A stretch of DNA of 64,000 nt from Polaromonas sp. Lineage in GTDB: Bacteria; Pseudomonadota; Gammaproteobacteria; Burkholderiales; Burkholderiaceae_C. Position numbers and translations under genes: made by a program. Shown piece after piece: positions 50,602 through 59,525 of the stretch; the stretch's first letter is position 1; every line of letters begins with the position of its first letter. The stretch spans positions 1 to 64,000 of the forward strand of contig NZ_JACDDD010000005.1 of assembly GCF_013817205.1 (NCBI RefSeq), read 5' to 3'. A model generated the notes under the pieces. The model did not search any database, was not told where the DNA came from, and saw nothing but the letters and a program-made list of their open reading frames with translations.

Positions 50602-51503
50602 GCAGCCTTCTTCGTCATCTGGTCAACCCATTCGCGCGGCGCCATTGGAAAACCCAGGCGCTCGCGGCTTTCGTAATAACTTTGCGCCACGGCGCGGGCC
50701 AGGTTGCGAATGCGGCCAATGTAGGCGGCGCGTTCGGTCACGCTGATTGCGCCCCGCGCGTCCAGCAAGTTGAAGCTGTGTGCGGCCTTGAGCACTTGCT
50801 CGTAGGCTGGCAAAGCCAATTGCACTGCGATCAGGTGCTTGGCCTGCTTTTCATAGGCGGTGAAGGCCGTGAACAGGAAGTCGGCATCGCTGTGTTCGAA
50901 GTTATACGTCGACTGCTCCACCTCGTTTTGGTGAAATACGTCGCCATAAGTGATGCCGTCTGTCCATTTGAGGTCAAACATGCTGTCCACACCTTGCAGG
51001 TACATGGCCAGCCGCTCAAGGCCGTATGTGATTTCGCCGGTGATGGGTTTGCAGTCAATGCCGCCAACTTGTTGAAAATAGGTGAACTGGGTGACTTCCA
51101 TGCCGTTAAGCCAAACCTCCCAGCCCAAACCCCAGGCGCCGAGGGTCGGGTTCTCCCAGTCGTCTTCCACAAAACGGATGTCGTTTTTTTTCAGGTCAAA
51201 GCCCAACGCCTCAAGCGAGCCCAGGTACAACTCCAGGATGTTGGCAGGCGCTGGCTTGAGCACCACCTGGTACTGGTAGTAGTGCTGGCCGCGATTGGGG
51301 TTGTCGCCGTAGCGCCCGTCTTTCGGCCGGCGGCTGGGCTGCACGTAGGCGGCTTTCCAGGGCTCAGGGCCCAGCGCTCTCAAAAACGTAGCAGTGTGCG
51401 ACGTACCGGCGCCGACTTCCATGTCATAAGGCTGCAAGAGTGCACAGCCCTGGGCATCCCAGTAGGACTGCAACTTCAAGATGATTTGCTGAAAGGTCAA
51501 CAT
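50598..51503 (-). CDS. glyQ: Glycine-tRNA ligase, alpha subunit
   Basis: A 301-residue GlyRS alpha chain, the class-II catalytic subunit. [27 protein letters not shown] is the standard N-terminus; [39 protein letters not shown] is motif 2, [22 protein letters not shown] follows, and [16 protein letters not shown] is motif 3. I chose the ATG at 51503 since homology starts exactly there. First gene of the glyQ-ABM-glyS-FkbM-gmhB operon. A plus-strand symporter operon is divergent upstream. Confidence 0.97.
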   Translation of the reverse strand: MLTFQQIILKLQSYWDAQGCALLQPYDMEVGAGTSHTATFLRALGPEPWKAAYVQPSRRPKDGRYGDNPNRGQHYYQYQVVLKPAPANILELYLGSLEALGFDLKKNDIRFVEDDWENPTLGAWGLGWEVWLNGMEVTQFTYFQQVGGIDCKPITGEITYGLERLAMYLQGVDSMFDLKWTDGITYGDVFHQNEVEQSTYNFEHSDADFLFTAFTAYEKQAKHLIAVQLALPAYEQVLKAAHSFNLLDARGAISVTERAAYIGRIRNLARAVAQSYYESRERLGFPMAPREWVDQMTKKAA

Positions 51504-51632
51504 AGGTAGGGTGTGCCGCAGCAGCGTGGCTGCAGGTAAGCGCAAGTAAAGGACCGCACGGGCCTGAACCCGCGAAAACCCTTGATTTTACGGAGCTTTT
51601 TCCGGTTTACCCTCAGGCACGAGGAAAGCTTC

Positions 51633-52508
51633 ATGACAACCCAACAACTGATCCTCACCCTGGTGCTGGCGACCATGGTTTTTTCGGTCGCGCTTGAGCT
51701 GCGCATCGAGGACTTCAAACGCGTGGCGCAGACGCCGCGTGCGGTGATCTGCGGGCTGATCCCGCAGTTCATCCTGCTGCCGGTAGCCACCTGGGCCGCC
51801 ACCCTGCTGCTGGACTTGCCGCCCAACGTCGAGGCCGCGATGATCCTGGTCGCCGCCTGCCCGGGCGGCAGCCTGAGTAACGTGATCACCCACCTGGGAC
51901 GCGGCAACACCGCACTGTCGGTCAGCGTATCGGCGGTCGCCAGCGTGATCGCGCTGGTGGCCACGCCGTTCAACTTCAGCTGGATGATCGCCACCAACCC
52001 GGCCACGGCGGCCTGGATGCGCGAACTCAGCATCGATCCTTCGGGCATCTGGCTGAGCCTGCTGCTGTTGCTGGCTGTGCCCATGACGCTGGGCCTGCTG
52101 TTTTCGCACAAGCTGCCAATGCTGACGGCGCGCATCCGCAAGCCGCTAGGAAACTTTGCCGTGGCCTGCCTGCTGCTGTTCATCGTGGCCGGCCTGATCA
52201 AGGAGCGCCAGTTGCTGACGCTGGGCCTGCTGCCGACGCTGCTGATCGTGGTGATACACAACGCCTGCGGGCTGTTCTTCGGCTGGCTCACCAGCGTCGT
52301 CATGCGGGTCAGCGAGAAAGACCGCCGCGCCGTGATGATCGAGGGCGGCATGCAGAATTCCGGGCTGGCGCTGGGCATCATCGGCGTGCAGTTTGGCAGC
52401 GACCTGGGTATGGTCACGGTGGCCAGCCTGTGGGGCATCTGGCACATCGTGAGCGGCCTGGTCATGGTTTACTGGTGGAGGAAACAGGATGCTCGATCTT
52501 CTGGTTAA
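51633..52508 (+). CDS. Bile acid:sodium symporter family (BASS) transporter
   Basis: A 291-residue membrane protein with about 9-10 helices. VFSVALELRIEDFKRVAQTPRAVICGLIPQFILLPVATW begins the fold. AAMILVAACPGGSLSNVITHLGRGNTALSVSVSAVAS is the sodium-site signature, and GGMQNSGLALGIIGVQFG the second inverted-repeat crossover. I used the ATG at 51633 preceded by gaggaaag. Substrate unknown; its overlap of 20 bp with the D-aminoacylase gene suggests uptake of an N-acyl or organic-anion substrate for that enzyme (inference). Confidence 0.9.
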   Translation: MTTQQLILTLVLATMVFSVALELRIEDFKRVAQTPRAVICGLIPQFILLPVATWAATLLLDLPPNVEAAMILVAACPGGSLSNVITHLGRGNTALSVSVSAVASVIALVATPFNFSWMIATNPATAAWMRELSIDPSGIWLSLLLLLAVPMTLGLLFSHKLPMLTARIRKPLGNFAVACLLLFIVAGLIKERQLLTLGLLPTLLIVVIHNACGLFFGWLTSVVMRVSEKDRRAVMIEGGMQNSGLALGIIGVQFGSDLGMVTVASLWGIWHIVSGLVMVYWWRKQDARSSG

Positions 52509-54321
52509 GGGTGCCACCGTGGTGGATGGACGCGGAGGCGAGCCTTTTGTCGCCGACGTCGGCGTGCGGGACGGCCGCATCGTGGAAGTCGGTACCCTCA
52601 GCGAAGCCGCGCACGAAACGGTGGACGCCAGCGGCCTGTGGCTGACCCCCGGTTTTGTCGACATCCACACCCACTACGACGGCCAGGTGACCTGGGACGA
52701 AAACTTCGCACCTAGCATTTACCACGGCGTGACCACGCTGGTGATGGGCAACTGCGGCGTTGGTTTTGCGCCTGTTCGTCCCGGCCATCAGGACGACCTG
52801 ATCAAGCTCATGGAGGGGGTGGAAGACATTCCCGGTGCGGCGCTGCACGAGGGCATACGCTGGGACTGGGAGAGTTTCCCGCAGTACATGGACGCGCTGG
52901 AGAAGACGCCGCGCAGCCTGGACTACCTGGTGCAGGTGCCACACGACCCGCTGCGCATGTATGTGATGGGTGAGCGCGCGGTGGCCAAACAAACCGCCGC
53001 GCCGCATGAGATCGCCGCCATGCGTGCGCTGCTGCACGAGGCACTGCTGGCCGGCGCCGCCGGTTTCAGCACTGGCCGCAGCGACAACCACCGCACCTCC
53101 GAAGGCAAGGACACGCCGGCCGCCGAGGCCACGGCGGCAGAACTGGTGGGACTGGCCGGCGCGTTTAAAGGCATCGCGCACGGCGTGTTGCAGGTGGTCA
53201 GCGACTTCGACCTGTTGCAAGATCTTGCTGCCCCCCGGCCCTTGCAGGACCGGCCCCCCGAGGGGGCGCTCCCCGCTAGGGGCGGCCCGTCGCCGGGGCC
53301 GCGCTTCGACGCCGAATTCGACCTGGTCGAACAGATGGCGCAAGCCAGCGGCAAGCCGCTGTCCATGACCTGGTTGCAGCGCGACCCGGGCGGCGAGCAG
53401 TATGAAGCGATACGCAGTCGCGTCGACAGCGCGGTGGCCTCTGGCCTGCCATTGTTTCTGCAGGCTGCCGTGCGCGGCATCGGCGTGATCAACGGGCTGG
53501 ACGCGAGTTTTCATCCCTTCATGGGCTTCCCCGGTTACAAGGAAGTCGCGCACCTGCCGCTGGCCGAACGCGCCGCCGCACTGCGCGAGCCGGCCCGCAA
53601 GGCACGCATCCTGGGCGAGAAGTCGGAACGCCTGGCGGGCGACGGCACGGCCATCCCGCCACTGGTGGATATTTTGCTGGCGCGTATCGACATGATCAGC
53701 GGGCGCATGTTCCCGCTCGACGACCAGCTCAACTACGAGCCATCGGTCATGCAGAGTTTTCTGGTGCAGGCCAGGCAGCGCGGCGCCACACCGCTGGAAG
53801 CGCTGTACGACCACCTGGCCGGGGGCGACGGCAGCCACCTCATCTACTTCCCGATCTTCAACTACAACAGCGGCTCGCTGGACGCGGTGCGGCAGATGCT
53901 GGACCATCCGCGTGTGCTCTCCAGCCTCAGCGATGCCGGCGCCCACGTCGGCACGGTTTGCGACGCAAGTTTCACCACCTTCATGCTGACGCACTGGGTG
54001 TTGGGCCGCGAGCAGGGCAAGCTGCCGCTGGGGCGCGCGGTGGAGATGCTGACGCGGCGCAACGCGCGTTACCTGGGCCTGACAGACCGCGGCGAGATCG
54101 CACCCGGTCAACGCGCCGACCTGAACCTCATCGACCCGCAACGCCTGAGCGTGGGCACACCGGCGCTGGTGCGCGACCTGCCGGCCGGGGGCAAACGTTT
54201 TCTGCAGAAGGCCGAGGGTTATGTGGCGACCTGGGTCGCCGGCGTGGCCGTACAGCGCGAAGGCGAGATCACCGCAGGGCGTCCCGGGCGGCTGGTTCGG
54301 ATGGGAAGAGTCGCGTCCTGA
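52489..54321 (+). CDS. N-acyl-D-amino-acid deacylase family amidohydrolase, with in-frame repeat insertion
   Basis: A 610-residue metal-dependent amidohydrolase (D-aminoacylase family, amidohydro_3). GFVDIHTHYDGQVTWD has the HxH metal pair, VMGNCGVGFAP the conserved Cys-containing loop, SLSDAGAHVG the Asp-Ala-Gly-His, and APGQRADLNLIDP the C-terminal strand. Residues about 247-272 (APRPLQDRPPEGALPARGG...) are Pro/Gly-rich, encoded by a family B-like repeat, and interrupt DFDLLQ...AEFDLVEQM. Without them the flanks join naturally. Start overlaps the transporter gene. Substrate unknown. Confidence 0.9.
   Translation: MLDLLVKGATVVDGRGGEPFVADVGVRDGRIVEVGTLSEAAHETVDASGLWLTPGFVDIHTHYDGQVTWDENFAPSIYHGVTTLVMGNCGVGFAPVRPGHQDDLIKLMEGVEDIPGAALHEGIRWDWESFPQYMDALEKTPRSLDYLVQVPHDPLRMYVMGERAVAKQTAAPHEIAAMRALLHEALLAGAAGFSTGRSDNHRTSEGKDTPAAEATAAELVGLAGAFKGIAHGVLQVVSDFDLLQDLAAPRPLQDRPPEGALPARGGPSPGPRFDAEFDLVEQMAQASGKPLSMTWLQRDPGGEQYEAIRSRVDSAVASGLPLFLQAAVRGIGVINGLDASFHPFMGFPGYKEVAHLPLAERAAALREPARKARILGEKSERLAGDGTAIPPLVDILLARIDMISGRMFPLDDQLNYEPSVMQSFLVQARQRGATPLEALYDHLAGGDGSHLIYFPIFNYNSGSLDAVRQMLDHPRVLSSLSDAGAHVGTVCDASFTTFMLTHWVLGREQGKLPLGRAVEMLTRRNARYLGLTDRGEIAPGQRADLNLIDPQRLSVGTPALVRDLPAGGKRFLQKAEGYVATWVAGVAVQREGEITAGRPGRLVRMGRVAS
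53229..53310 (-). repeat. Repeat family B-like copy 4, inside the D-aminoacylase gene
   Basis: GC-rich palindromic stretch gccccccggcccttgcaggaccgg, ccccccgagggggcg, ctccccgctaggggcggcccg. It keeps the CCCCCGAGGGGG hairpin of family B but not the cacgcagtgagcgaccg tail. It has no stop in the frame used and adds about 26 residues. Confidence 0.7.
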
Positions 54322-54330
54322 TTTTTAGAC

Positions 54331-54384
54331 AAATCGGCCTTCAGCCCTTATCCAACGGGCGTGAGAAGCTACTATTTTGATAGC
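54331..54384 (-). repeat. Repeat family A copy 10
   Basis: On the minus strand GCTATCAAAATAGTAGC, then TTCTCACGCCCGTTGGATA, then AGGGCTGAAGGCCGATTT. It lies between the convergent D-aminoacylase and lnt genes, 9 bp from the former stop. Confidence 0.85.
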
Positions 54385-54398
54385 GCCACCGGTGCGTA

Positions 54399-56027
54399 TC
54401 AACGACGACGCCGCGCCAGCCAGGCCAGCAACACCAGCACGCCGGCCCCGCCCCAGAAGGGCCAGAGCCCATACCGCGACACCCACGAGACGTATGGCGT
54501 GATGCCGGTGCGCCCCTCAACCTCACCCACCAACGCGCCGCGTGTATGCCGCGGCAACTCGTGCGTGACCTTGCCGCGGTGGTCAATGATCACCGTGGCG
54601 CCAGTGTTGGTGGCGCGGATCATCGGGCGCTCAAACTCCAGCGCGCGCATGCGCGAGATCGCCAGATGCTGGTCGATGGCAATGCTGTTGCCGAACCAGG
54701 CGATGTTGCTGACGTTGACCAGGATAGTCGGCGCCATCGCCGCATTGGAAAAGGCCACCGCCAGCTCTTCGCCAAACAGATCCTCATAACAAATGTTGGG
54801 CGCCAGCCGATGGCCCTGCCAGTCAAACGAGGGCTGGCCGAGCGGGCCGCGGTTGAAGTCACCGAGCGGGATGTTCATCAGGTTGATGAACCAACGAAAG
54901 CCCGGCGGTACAAATTCGCCAAAAGGCACCAGATGGTGTTTGTCGAACCGGTAACTCTGTGCCGTGCCTGCGCCTGAGGCCGGTTTGAGCCCGACGACGG
55001 AGTTGGCGTAGCTTGCGCTGTAGCTGCCCAGCGGCGTGCCAATCAGCGCGGCCTGCCCTCCCGTAGCAAAACGCGACTGCAAAGCGCCCCAGTAGCCTTC
55101 GGGCATTTGTTGGGGCAGCAACGGCAAAGCGGTCTCGGGCGCCACCACCAGCGCGGTTTTCGCGCCCTGCAACTGCTCAGCGTACCAGCGCAGGGCGGTC
55201 GGCAAGCCGCTGCCCGGCTGGAATTTTTCGTTCTGCGGAATATTGCCCTGCAGCAGGGTGACCTGCAGGTTGCCGGCTGAGGTGGAAGTCTGGCGCCCGG
55301 CCAGCACGGCTACCGCCACAATCACCAGCGCCGTCAGCGGAAACAGCAGGACCTGGCGCCGCGACTGGTTCCAGCCGGCCAGGCCGGCGGCCAGGAAAGC
55401 CGCCAGGAAGGTGATGCCGTGCACACCGATCCAGCGGGCGTAGTCGTCCAGCCAGCCGCTCACATGGGCGTAGCCAGCCTCGCCCCATGGAAAGCCGGTG
55501 AACAACTGGACCCGCGCCAACTCGGCCATCAACCACAACGCGGCAAACACCAGCGCGCGCCGTGTTCGGCCGGCCGGCCCGACGGCCACAAACACAGCGC
55601 TGGCCAGCGCGTAGTAGGTGGACAGAAAAATAGCCAGCCCCAGCACCGCCAATACAGCGAGCGGCGAAGCCAGCCCGCCGTAGATGTGCAGCGAAATGAA
55701 CAGCCACCAGAAAATACCGCTCAACCACGCGGTGGCAAACACCCAACCCAAGGTCAGCCCCTGGCGGAAAGTCCTGCAGCGGTCCAGTTGCCAGACCAGC
55801 CCCGCCAGCGCCAGCAACTGCAGCCACCAGACCGGCTGGCCCTGCGGCAAACCCACGGCGAAGGGCCAGGCAATGCTGGCGGCGTGGGCGCCACCGGCGA
55901 GCAACATCCCCAGCAGTTGCAGCACCCACGCGCCTTGGTTCTTCTGTCTGGGGTAGCCAATGTGCTCAAGCAGCGCCGGCAGGGTCGGCGGCGCAGGCAT
56001 CATGCTGTCGATGGTCTGCCGTCCCAT
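54399..56027 (-). CDS. lnt: Apolipoprotein N-acyltransferase
   Basis: A 542-residue Lnt. The N-terminal half has at least six membrane helices (for example LLGMLLAGGAHAASIAWPFAVG and FLAAFLAAGLAGW), and the C-terminal half is a periplasmic nitrilase domain: VVAPETALPLLPQQMPE (Glu), a Lys in SYRFDKHHLVPFGEFVP, and NICYEDLFGEE (nucleophilic Cys). It attaches the third acyl chain to lipoproteins. It starts 11 bp after the corC stop, the usual corC-lnt pair. Confidence 0.96.
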   Translation of the reverse strand: MGRQTIDSMMPAPPTLPALLEHIGYPRQKNQGAWVLQLLGMLLAGGAHAASIAWPFAVGLPQGQPVWWLQLLALAGLVWQLDRCRTFRQGLTLGWVFATAWLSGIFWWLFISLHIYGGLASPLAVLAVLGLAIFLSTYYALASAVFVAVGPAGRTRRALVFAALWLMAELARVQLFTGFPWGEAGYAHVSGWLDDYARWIGVHGITFLAAFLAAGLAGWNQSRRQVLLFPLTALVIVAVAVLAGRQTSTSAGNLQVTLLQGNIPQNEKFQPGSGLPTALRWYAEQLQGAKTALVVAPETALPLLPQQMPEGYWGALQSRFATGGQAALIGTPLGSYSASYANSVVGLKPASGAGTAQSYRFDKHHLVPFGEFVPPGFRWFINLMNIPLGDFNRGPLGQPSFDWQGHRLAPNICYEDLFGEELAVAFSNAAMAPTILVNVSNIAWFGNSIAIDQHLAISRMRALEFERPMIRATNTGATVIIDHRGKVTHELPRHTRGALVGEVEGRTGITPYVSWVSRYGLWPFWGGAGVLVLLAWLARRRR

Positions 56028-56038
56028 GCCGCGTGTCT

Positions 56039-56905
56039 TTATGGCGCCGGGGTGCCGGCAGCGGCGACTGGGGAGACCTTGAACCAGCGCACCGCGCCGC
56101 CCTTGGTATGCAGCACGGTGAACTGCAGGCCATCCAGCACATACACTTCGCCGCGTTTGGGCACATGACCCATCTCGTGCGCGACCAGGCCGCCTATGGT
56201 TTCGAAGTCGGCGTCCAGCAGCTTCACGCCGAAGGCCTCGCTGACCCGCTCGATGGAGGTGTCGCCGCTGACGCGGTAGGTGTGGTCGCTCAGGCCGAAA
56301 ATGTCGCCGTCGTCTTCCGCGATGTCAAATTCGTCTTCGATCTCGCCAACGATTTGCTCAAGCACGTCTTCAATCGTGATCAGGCCGGCAACACGGCCAA
56401 ACTCGTCGATCACGATGGCCAGGTGGTTGCGGTTGCCGCGAAACTCGCGCAGCAAATCATTCAGGCCCTTGCTCTCGGGCACAAACACCGCCGGGCGCAG
56501 CAACGCGCGAATGTTGAGCTCAGGCGCGCGCTGCAGCTTGAGCAAGTCCTTGGCCATCAGGATGCCAAGAATGTTTTCTTTTTCGTTTTCGTAAACAGGA
56601 AAGCGTGAGTGCGCGGTGTCTATCACCAGGTGCAGCAGCTCGTCAAAGGGCGCATCGATGTTGATGGCGTCCATGCGCGGCGCGGCCACCATCACATCGC
56701 CCGCCGTCATGTCGGCCATGCGGATCACGCCCTCGAGCATCTCGCGGCTTTGCGCGCCGATGACGTCGTTGTCCTGCGCCTCGACCAGGGTTTCGATCAG
56801 CTCGTCTTTGGAGTCGGGCCCCGGGTGGAGCATTTCAGCAAGCTTTTGCAAAAAGCCGCGTTTGTCTTCCGGCTTGGTCGATCTACTGGGGGGGGCGTCG
56901 GACAC
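56039..56905 (-). CDS. corC: HlyC/CorC-family CBS-domain protein
   Basis: A 288-residue cytoplasmic protein with two CBS domains (about 65-185; motifs VMVAAPRMDAINIDAPFDELLHLVI and FVPESKGLNDLLREFRGNRNHLAIVIDEFG), followed by a CorC_HlyC transporter-associated domain (about 205-280, TYRVSGDTSIERVSEAF...). The N-terminal EELIETLVEAQDNDVI-like stretch (SKDELIETLVEAQDNDVIGAQ) is typical of CorC. There is no membrane domain. Role proposed: magnesium/cobalt efflux or membrane-lipoprotein support. The start is GTG. Forms an operon with lnt. Confidence 0.93.
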   Translation of the reverse strand: MSDAPPSRSTKPEDKRGFLQKLAEMLHPGPDSKDELIETLVEAQDNDVIGAQSREMLEGVIRMADMTAGDVMVAAPRMDAINIDAPFDELLHLVIDTAHSRFPVYENEKENILGILMAKDLLKLQRAPELNIRALLRPAVFVPESKGLNDLLREFRGNRNHLAIVIDEFGRVAGLITIEDVLEQIVGEIEDEFDIAEDDGDIFGLSDHTYRVSGDTSIERVSEAFGVKLLDADFETIGGLVAHEMGHVPKRGEVYVLDGLQFTVLHTKGGAVRWFKVSPVAAAGTPAP

Positions 56906-56978
56906 AAGGGTGTTCGGTAGTGGAGGAGCGCCAAGGATAACTTACTTCGATGGCTGTAAGCCCGCGGCTATCTCCATT

Positions 56979-57073
56979 CAAGCCGGGGCCGCGGGCCCGG
57001 CTTTGCCGGCCCGCAGGCGCAGCGGCCCCCTCGGGGGGCAGAGAGCTACACGCAGTGAGCGACCGTGGGGGCC
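56979..57073 (+). repeat. Repeat family B copy 5
   Basis: Caagccggggccgcgggcccgg, ctttgccggcccgcaggcgcagcggccccctcggggggc, agagagctacacgcagtgagcgaccgtgggggcc. A near-consensus copy; its tail ends 7 bp before the reverse-complement stop codon of the sulfatase gene. Confidence 0.88.
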
Positions 57074-57079
57074 GACATC

Positions 57080-58414
57080 TTAGCGCTGTGGCATATCCTT
57101 GAGCGAATAACCCAGGCTGACCGTGGCATCGGCCGGAATAGCCGGCATGCTGTCGTTCCAGCGGACCCATGCCTCGCGCATGGCCGCCAGGCGGGCGGGT
57201 TGCTGATGGGCCAGATTGGCGCGTTCGCGTTCGTCGGACGCGATATGAAACAGATACTCGTTGCCATCGACCACCAGGTATTTCCATTCGCCGTCGCGCA
57301 GGGCCCGCTGGCCGCGATGGTTCATGCGCCAGTAAAGCGGGCGTGCAAAACGGTGGCCCGGCCGCGCGAGCACCGGCAGCAGCGATACGCCGTCCAGCGG
57401 GTAGTCGGCATCAGCCGATACCCCGGCAGCGGCTAGCATGGTGGCCGACCAGTCCATCGTCATGCAGGGCTGATCACTGAGCCTGCCGGTCGCAATCACT
57501 GCCGGCCAGTGTGCAATCCATGGCACACGAATGCCGCCTTCGGTGAGGTCCATCTTGCCGCCGACCAGGGGCCAGTTGTCTGAAAAGCGCTCGCCGCCGT
57601 TGTCGCTGGTAAAAACCACCAGCGTGTTGTCGGACAGGCCGTTTTCCTGCACCGCCCGCATCAGCTGGCCGATGCCTTCGTCCATGTGGTGAATCATGCG
57701 CCGGTAAGTGTGGATGTTGCCGCCGTGAAGATGAAACAGCTTGCCTTCAAGCTGCGGCGCCAGCGCCGCATCGTCGCGGCTCTCCCAAGGCCAGTGCGGC
57801 GCGGTGTAGTGCAGGCTCAGGAAAAATGGCCTGTCCTCTCTGGCGCCGCTTGCCATGCGGTGCACATAGTCCACCGCACGTTGTGAAATCAGGTCTGTCA
57901 AGTAGCCGGTTTCCTGGTGCACCTGCTCACCCAGCCAGAGATCCTTGCGTCCGGTCGAGTCGCAATGACTGAAGTAGTCCACCCCGCCCGACATCGGTCC
58001 ATAAAACTCCTCGTACCCGGAGCGCTGGGGCCCGAAGTAAGGCGGATAGCCCAGATGCCATTTGCCAATCAGGGCCGTGCGATAACCGCTTTGCCCAAGC
58101 AGCGACGGCAGCGTCGGATGATCGGGCGGCAGCCCCAGCGTGCTGCTGCCACGGCTTTTGCTGTTGATCGGCTCTTCGGCGGCACCGCGCAGGCGGTACT
58201 GGTAGCGCGCAGTCATGAGCGCAAAACGTGTGGGCGAACACACCGGCGAATTCGAATACCCCTGCGTGAACCTGATACCCGCTGCAGCCAGGCTGTCGAG
58301 CACGGGCGACACCGGCGCCCGGCCGCCATAACACCCGAGGTCGGCGTAGCCGAGGTCATCGGCCACGATAAAAATGATGTTGGGGCGTGGCGAGGCGGTC
58401 AAGGCTGCGCTCAC
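57080..58414 (-). CDS. Sulfatase (formylglycine-type)
   Basis: A 444-residue arylsulfatase-fold hydrolase. PNIIFIVADDLGYADLGCYGG has the metal-binding Asp pair. NSPVCSPTRFALMTARYQYR is the C-x-P-x-R motif whose Cys is oxidised to formylglycine by a maturase. IGKWHLGY, PHWPWESRD and VVFTSDNGGERFSD supply further metal and substrate ligands. I propose the GTG at 58414, 4 bp after the TctC stop; a longer frame overlaps that gene by 53 bp. No signal peptide is visible. Natural sulfate ester unknown; partner TctC receptor suggests carboxylate-bearing substrates (inference). Confidence 0.9.
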   Translation of the reverse strand: MSAALTASPRPNIIFIVADDLGYADLGCYGGRAPVSPVLDSLAAAGIRFTQGYSNSPVCSPTRFALMTARYQYRLRGAAEEPINSKSRGSSTLGLPPDHPTLPSLLGQSGYRTALIGKWHLGYPPYFGPQRSGYEEFYGPMSGGVDYFSHCDSTGRKDLWLGEQVHQETGYLTDLISQRAVDYVHRMASGAREDRPFFLSLHYTAPHWPWESRDDAALAPQLEGKLFHLHGGNIHTYRRMIHHMDEGIGQLMRAVQENGLSDNTLVVFTSDNGGERFSDNWPLVGGKMDLTEGGIRVPWIAHWPAVIATGRLSDQPCMTMDWSATMLAAAGVSADADYPLDGVSLLPVLARPGHRFARPLYWRMNHRGQRALRDGEWKYLVVDGNEYLFHIASDERERANLAHQQPARLAAMREAWVRWNDSMPAIPADATVSLGYSLKDMPQR

Positions 58415-58418
58415 TCGC

Positions 58419-59420
58419 TCAGGATTCGGGCTTGAAGCCGGAGCGCCGGATAACGGGGCTCCACTGTGCATTGAAGGCTTGGAGTGCAGCCGCAGTCTGG
58501 GACTGGCTCATGGCCACAGGCACCATTTTGCCGGCCTCGAACTTGGCGCGTGTCTCCGGCTCCTGCATGATCTGCAGCAAGGTTTTTGCCAGCAAATCCA
58601 CCGTGGCTTTGGGCGTGGTGGCCGGCGCAAACATGGTGTTCCAACCGGTGGCCACGAGAGGCAGGCCCTGCTCCCTGAATGTGGGTACGGTGGGGGAAAA
58701 AGGCGAGCGTTTGGCCCCGGAGGTTGCCAAGATACGCAGCTTGCCGCCTTCATGTTGCGACAGCAGGGAGTCCAGCGTATCGAAGGCGATGGGTATCTGC
58801 CCCCCGATCAGGTCATTGAGCAGCGGGGCCGAGCCCCGATAGCCAACTACCTCCAGTCGCGCCTGCGCCATGTGGCTGACCATCAGTGCAAAAAAGTGCG
58901 GCAAGCTGCCCGTGGCGGGCACACCGGCGTTGGCCTTGTCAGGGTTGGCACGTATCCAGGCCAGCATGTGCGAGACCTCGCGCACCGGCAGGCCCGAGCT
59001 GACAGCCACGCCAAAATCGTAGTCGGTCACTGCGCCCAAGGGGACAAAATCGGTCAGCGGATCGAACTTGAGGTCTTTGTAGATCAGCGGCGCCACACTC
59101 ATGACCGCCGGGTTGCCAATCATCATCACGGTCTGGTCGGGGGGCGTGTTGACCAGCTGCTGCGCAGCCAGGCGACCGCCCGCGCCCACACGGTTGTCAA
59201 CAATCACCGGGCGCTTGAGTAGTTGCTGCATGCGCTCACCCACCATGCGGGCGGCCCGGTCAGACGCGCCGCCTGGCGGATAACCCACCACAATACGGAT
59301 GGGTCCCGTCTGGGCAAGGGCCCGTCGTGGCAGTGAAAGGCCCGCCGCCAAGGTGCAGGCGGCGGTCCCGAGCAAGACTTTGCGCCGATTGGGCGCAGCA
59401 GGAAACAGAGGCTGTGGCAT
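58419..59420 (-). CDS. Tripartite tricarboxylate transporter-type receptor (Bug/TctC family)
   Basis: A 333-residue periplasmic binding protein. The N-terminus NRRKVLLGTAACTLAAGLSLPRRALAQ has twin Arg and a hydrophobic core, a probable Tat signal. IRIVVGYPPGGASDRAARMVGERM and VIVDNRVGAGGRLAAQQL are the typical Bug-family ligand motifs, and ATGWNTMFAPATTPKATVDLL the late conserved block. The ATG at 59420, preceded by cggaga, was chosen over a very long upstream frame that crosses the marR gene. The TctA/TctB partners are absent here. It is paired with the sulfatase gene and divergent from marR. Confidence 0.92.
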   Translation of the reverse strand: MPQPLFPAAPNRRKVLLGTAACTLAAGLSLPRRALAQTGPIRIVVGYPPGGASDRAARMVGERMQQLLKRPVIVDNRVGAGGRLAAQQLVNTPPDQTVMMIGNPAVMSVAPLIYKDLKFDPLTDFVPLGAVTDYDFGVAVSSGLPVREVSHMLAWIRANPDKANAGVPATGSLPHFFALMVSHMAQARLEVVGYRGSAPLLNDLIGGQIPIAFDTLDSLLSQHEGGKLRILATSGAKRSPFSPTVPTFREQGLPLVATGWNTMFAPATTPKATVDLLAKTLLQIMQEPETRAKFEAGKMVPVAMSQSQTAAALQAFNAQWSPVIRRSGFKPES

Positions 59421-59462
59421 GATAAATCTCCGGTTGGTGCGGCGATTGTCCTGGCCCGACCC

Positions 59463-59479
59463 TTGATTGCGGAAATCAA
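59463..59479. promoter_or_regulatory. Candidate MarR operator in the tctC/marR divergent promoter
   Basis: TTGATT-GCGGA-AATCAA, a perfect 6-bp inverted repeat with a 5-bp spacer, 43 bp before the tctC-type start and just before the marR start. Its arms fit the common TTG...CAA shape of MarR sites. Confidence 0.6.
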
Positions 59480-59525
59480 TCATCCCCGGGAGTAACCCTG
59501 ATGCCCGACCCTGGTGCCCGCCCCC

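Noticed and set aside
53236-53285. GC hairpin as an intrinsic terminator within the D-aminoacylase gene
   Set aside because: No T-run follows and the reading frame continues with intact catalytic motifs on both sides.
52462-54141. A 559-codon minus-strand frame opposite the D-aminoacylase gene
   Set aside because: Antisense shadow; the plus-strand protein has clear catalytic motifs.
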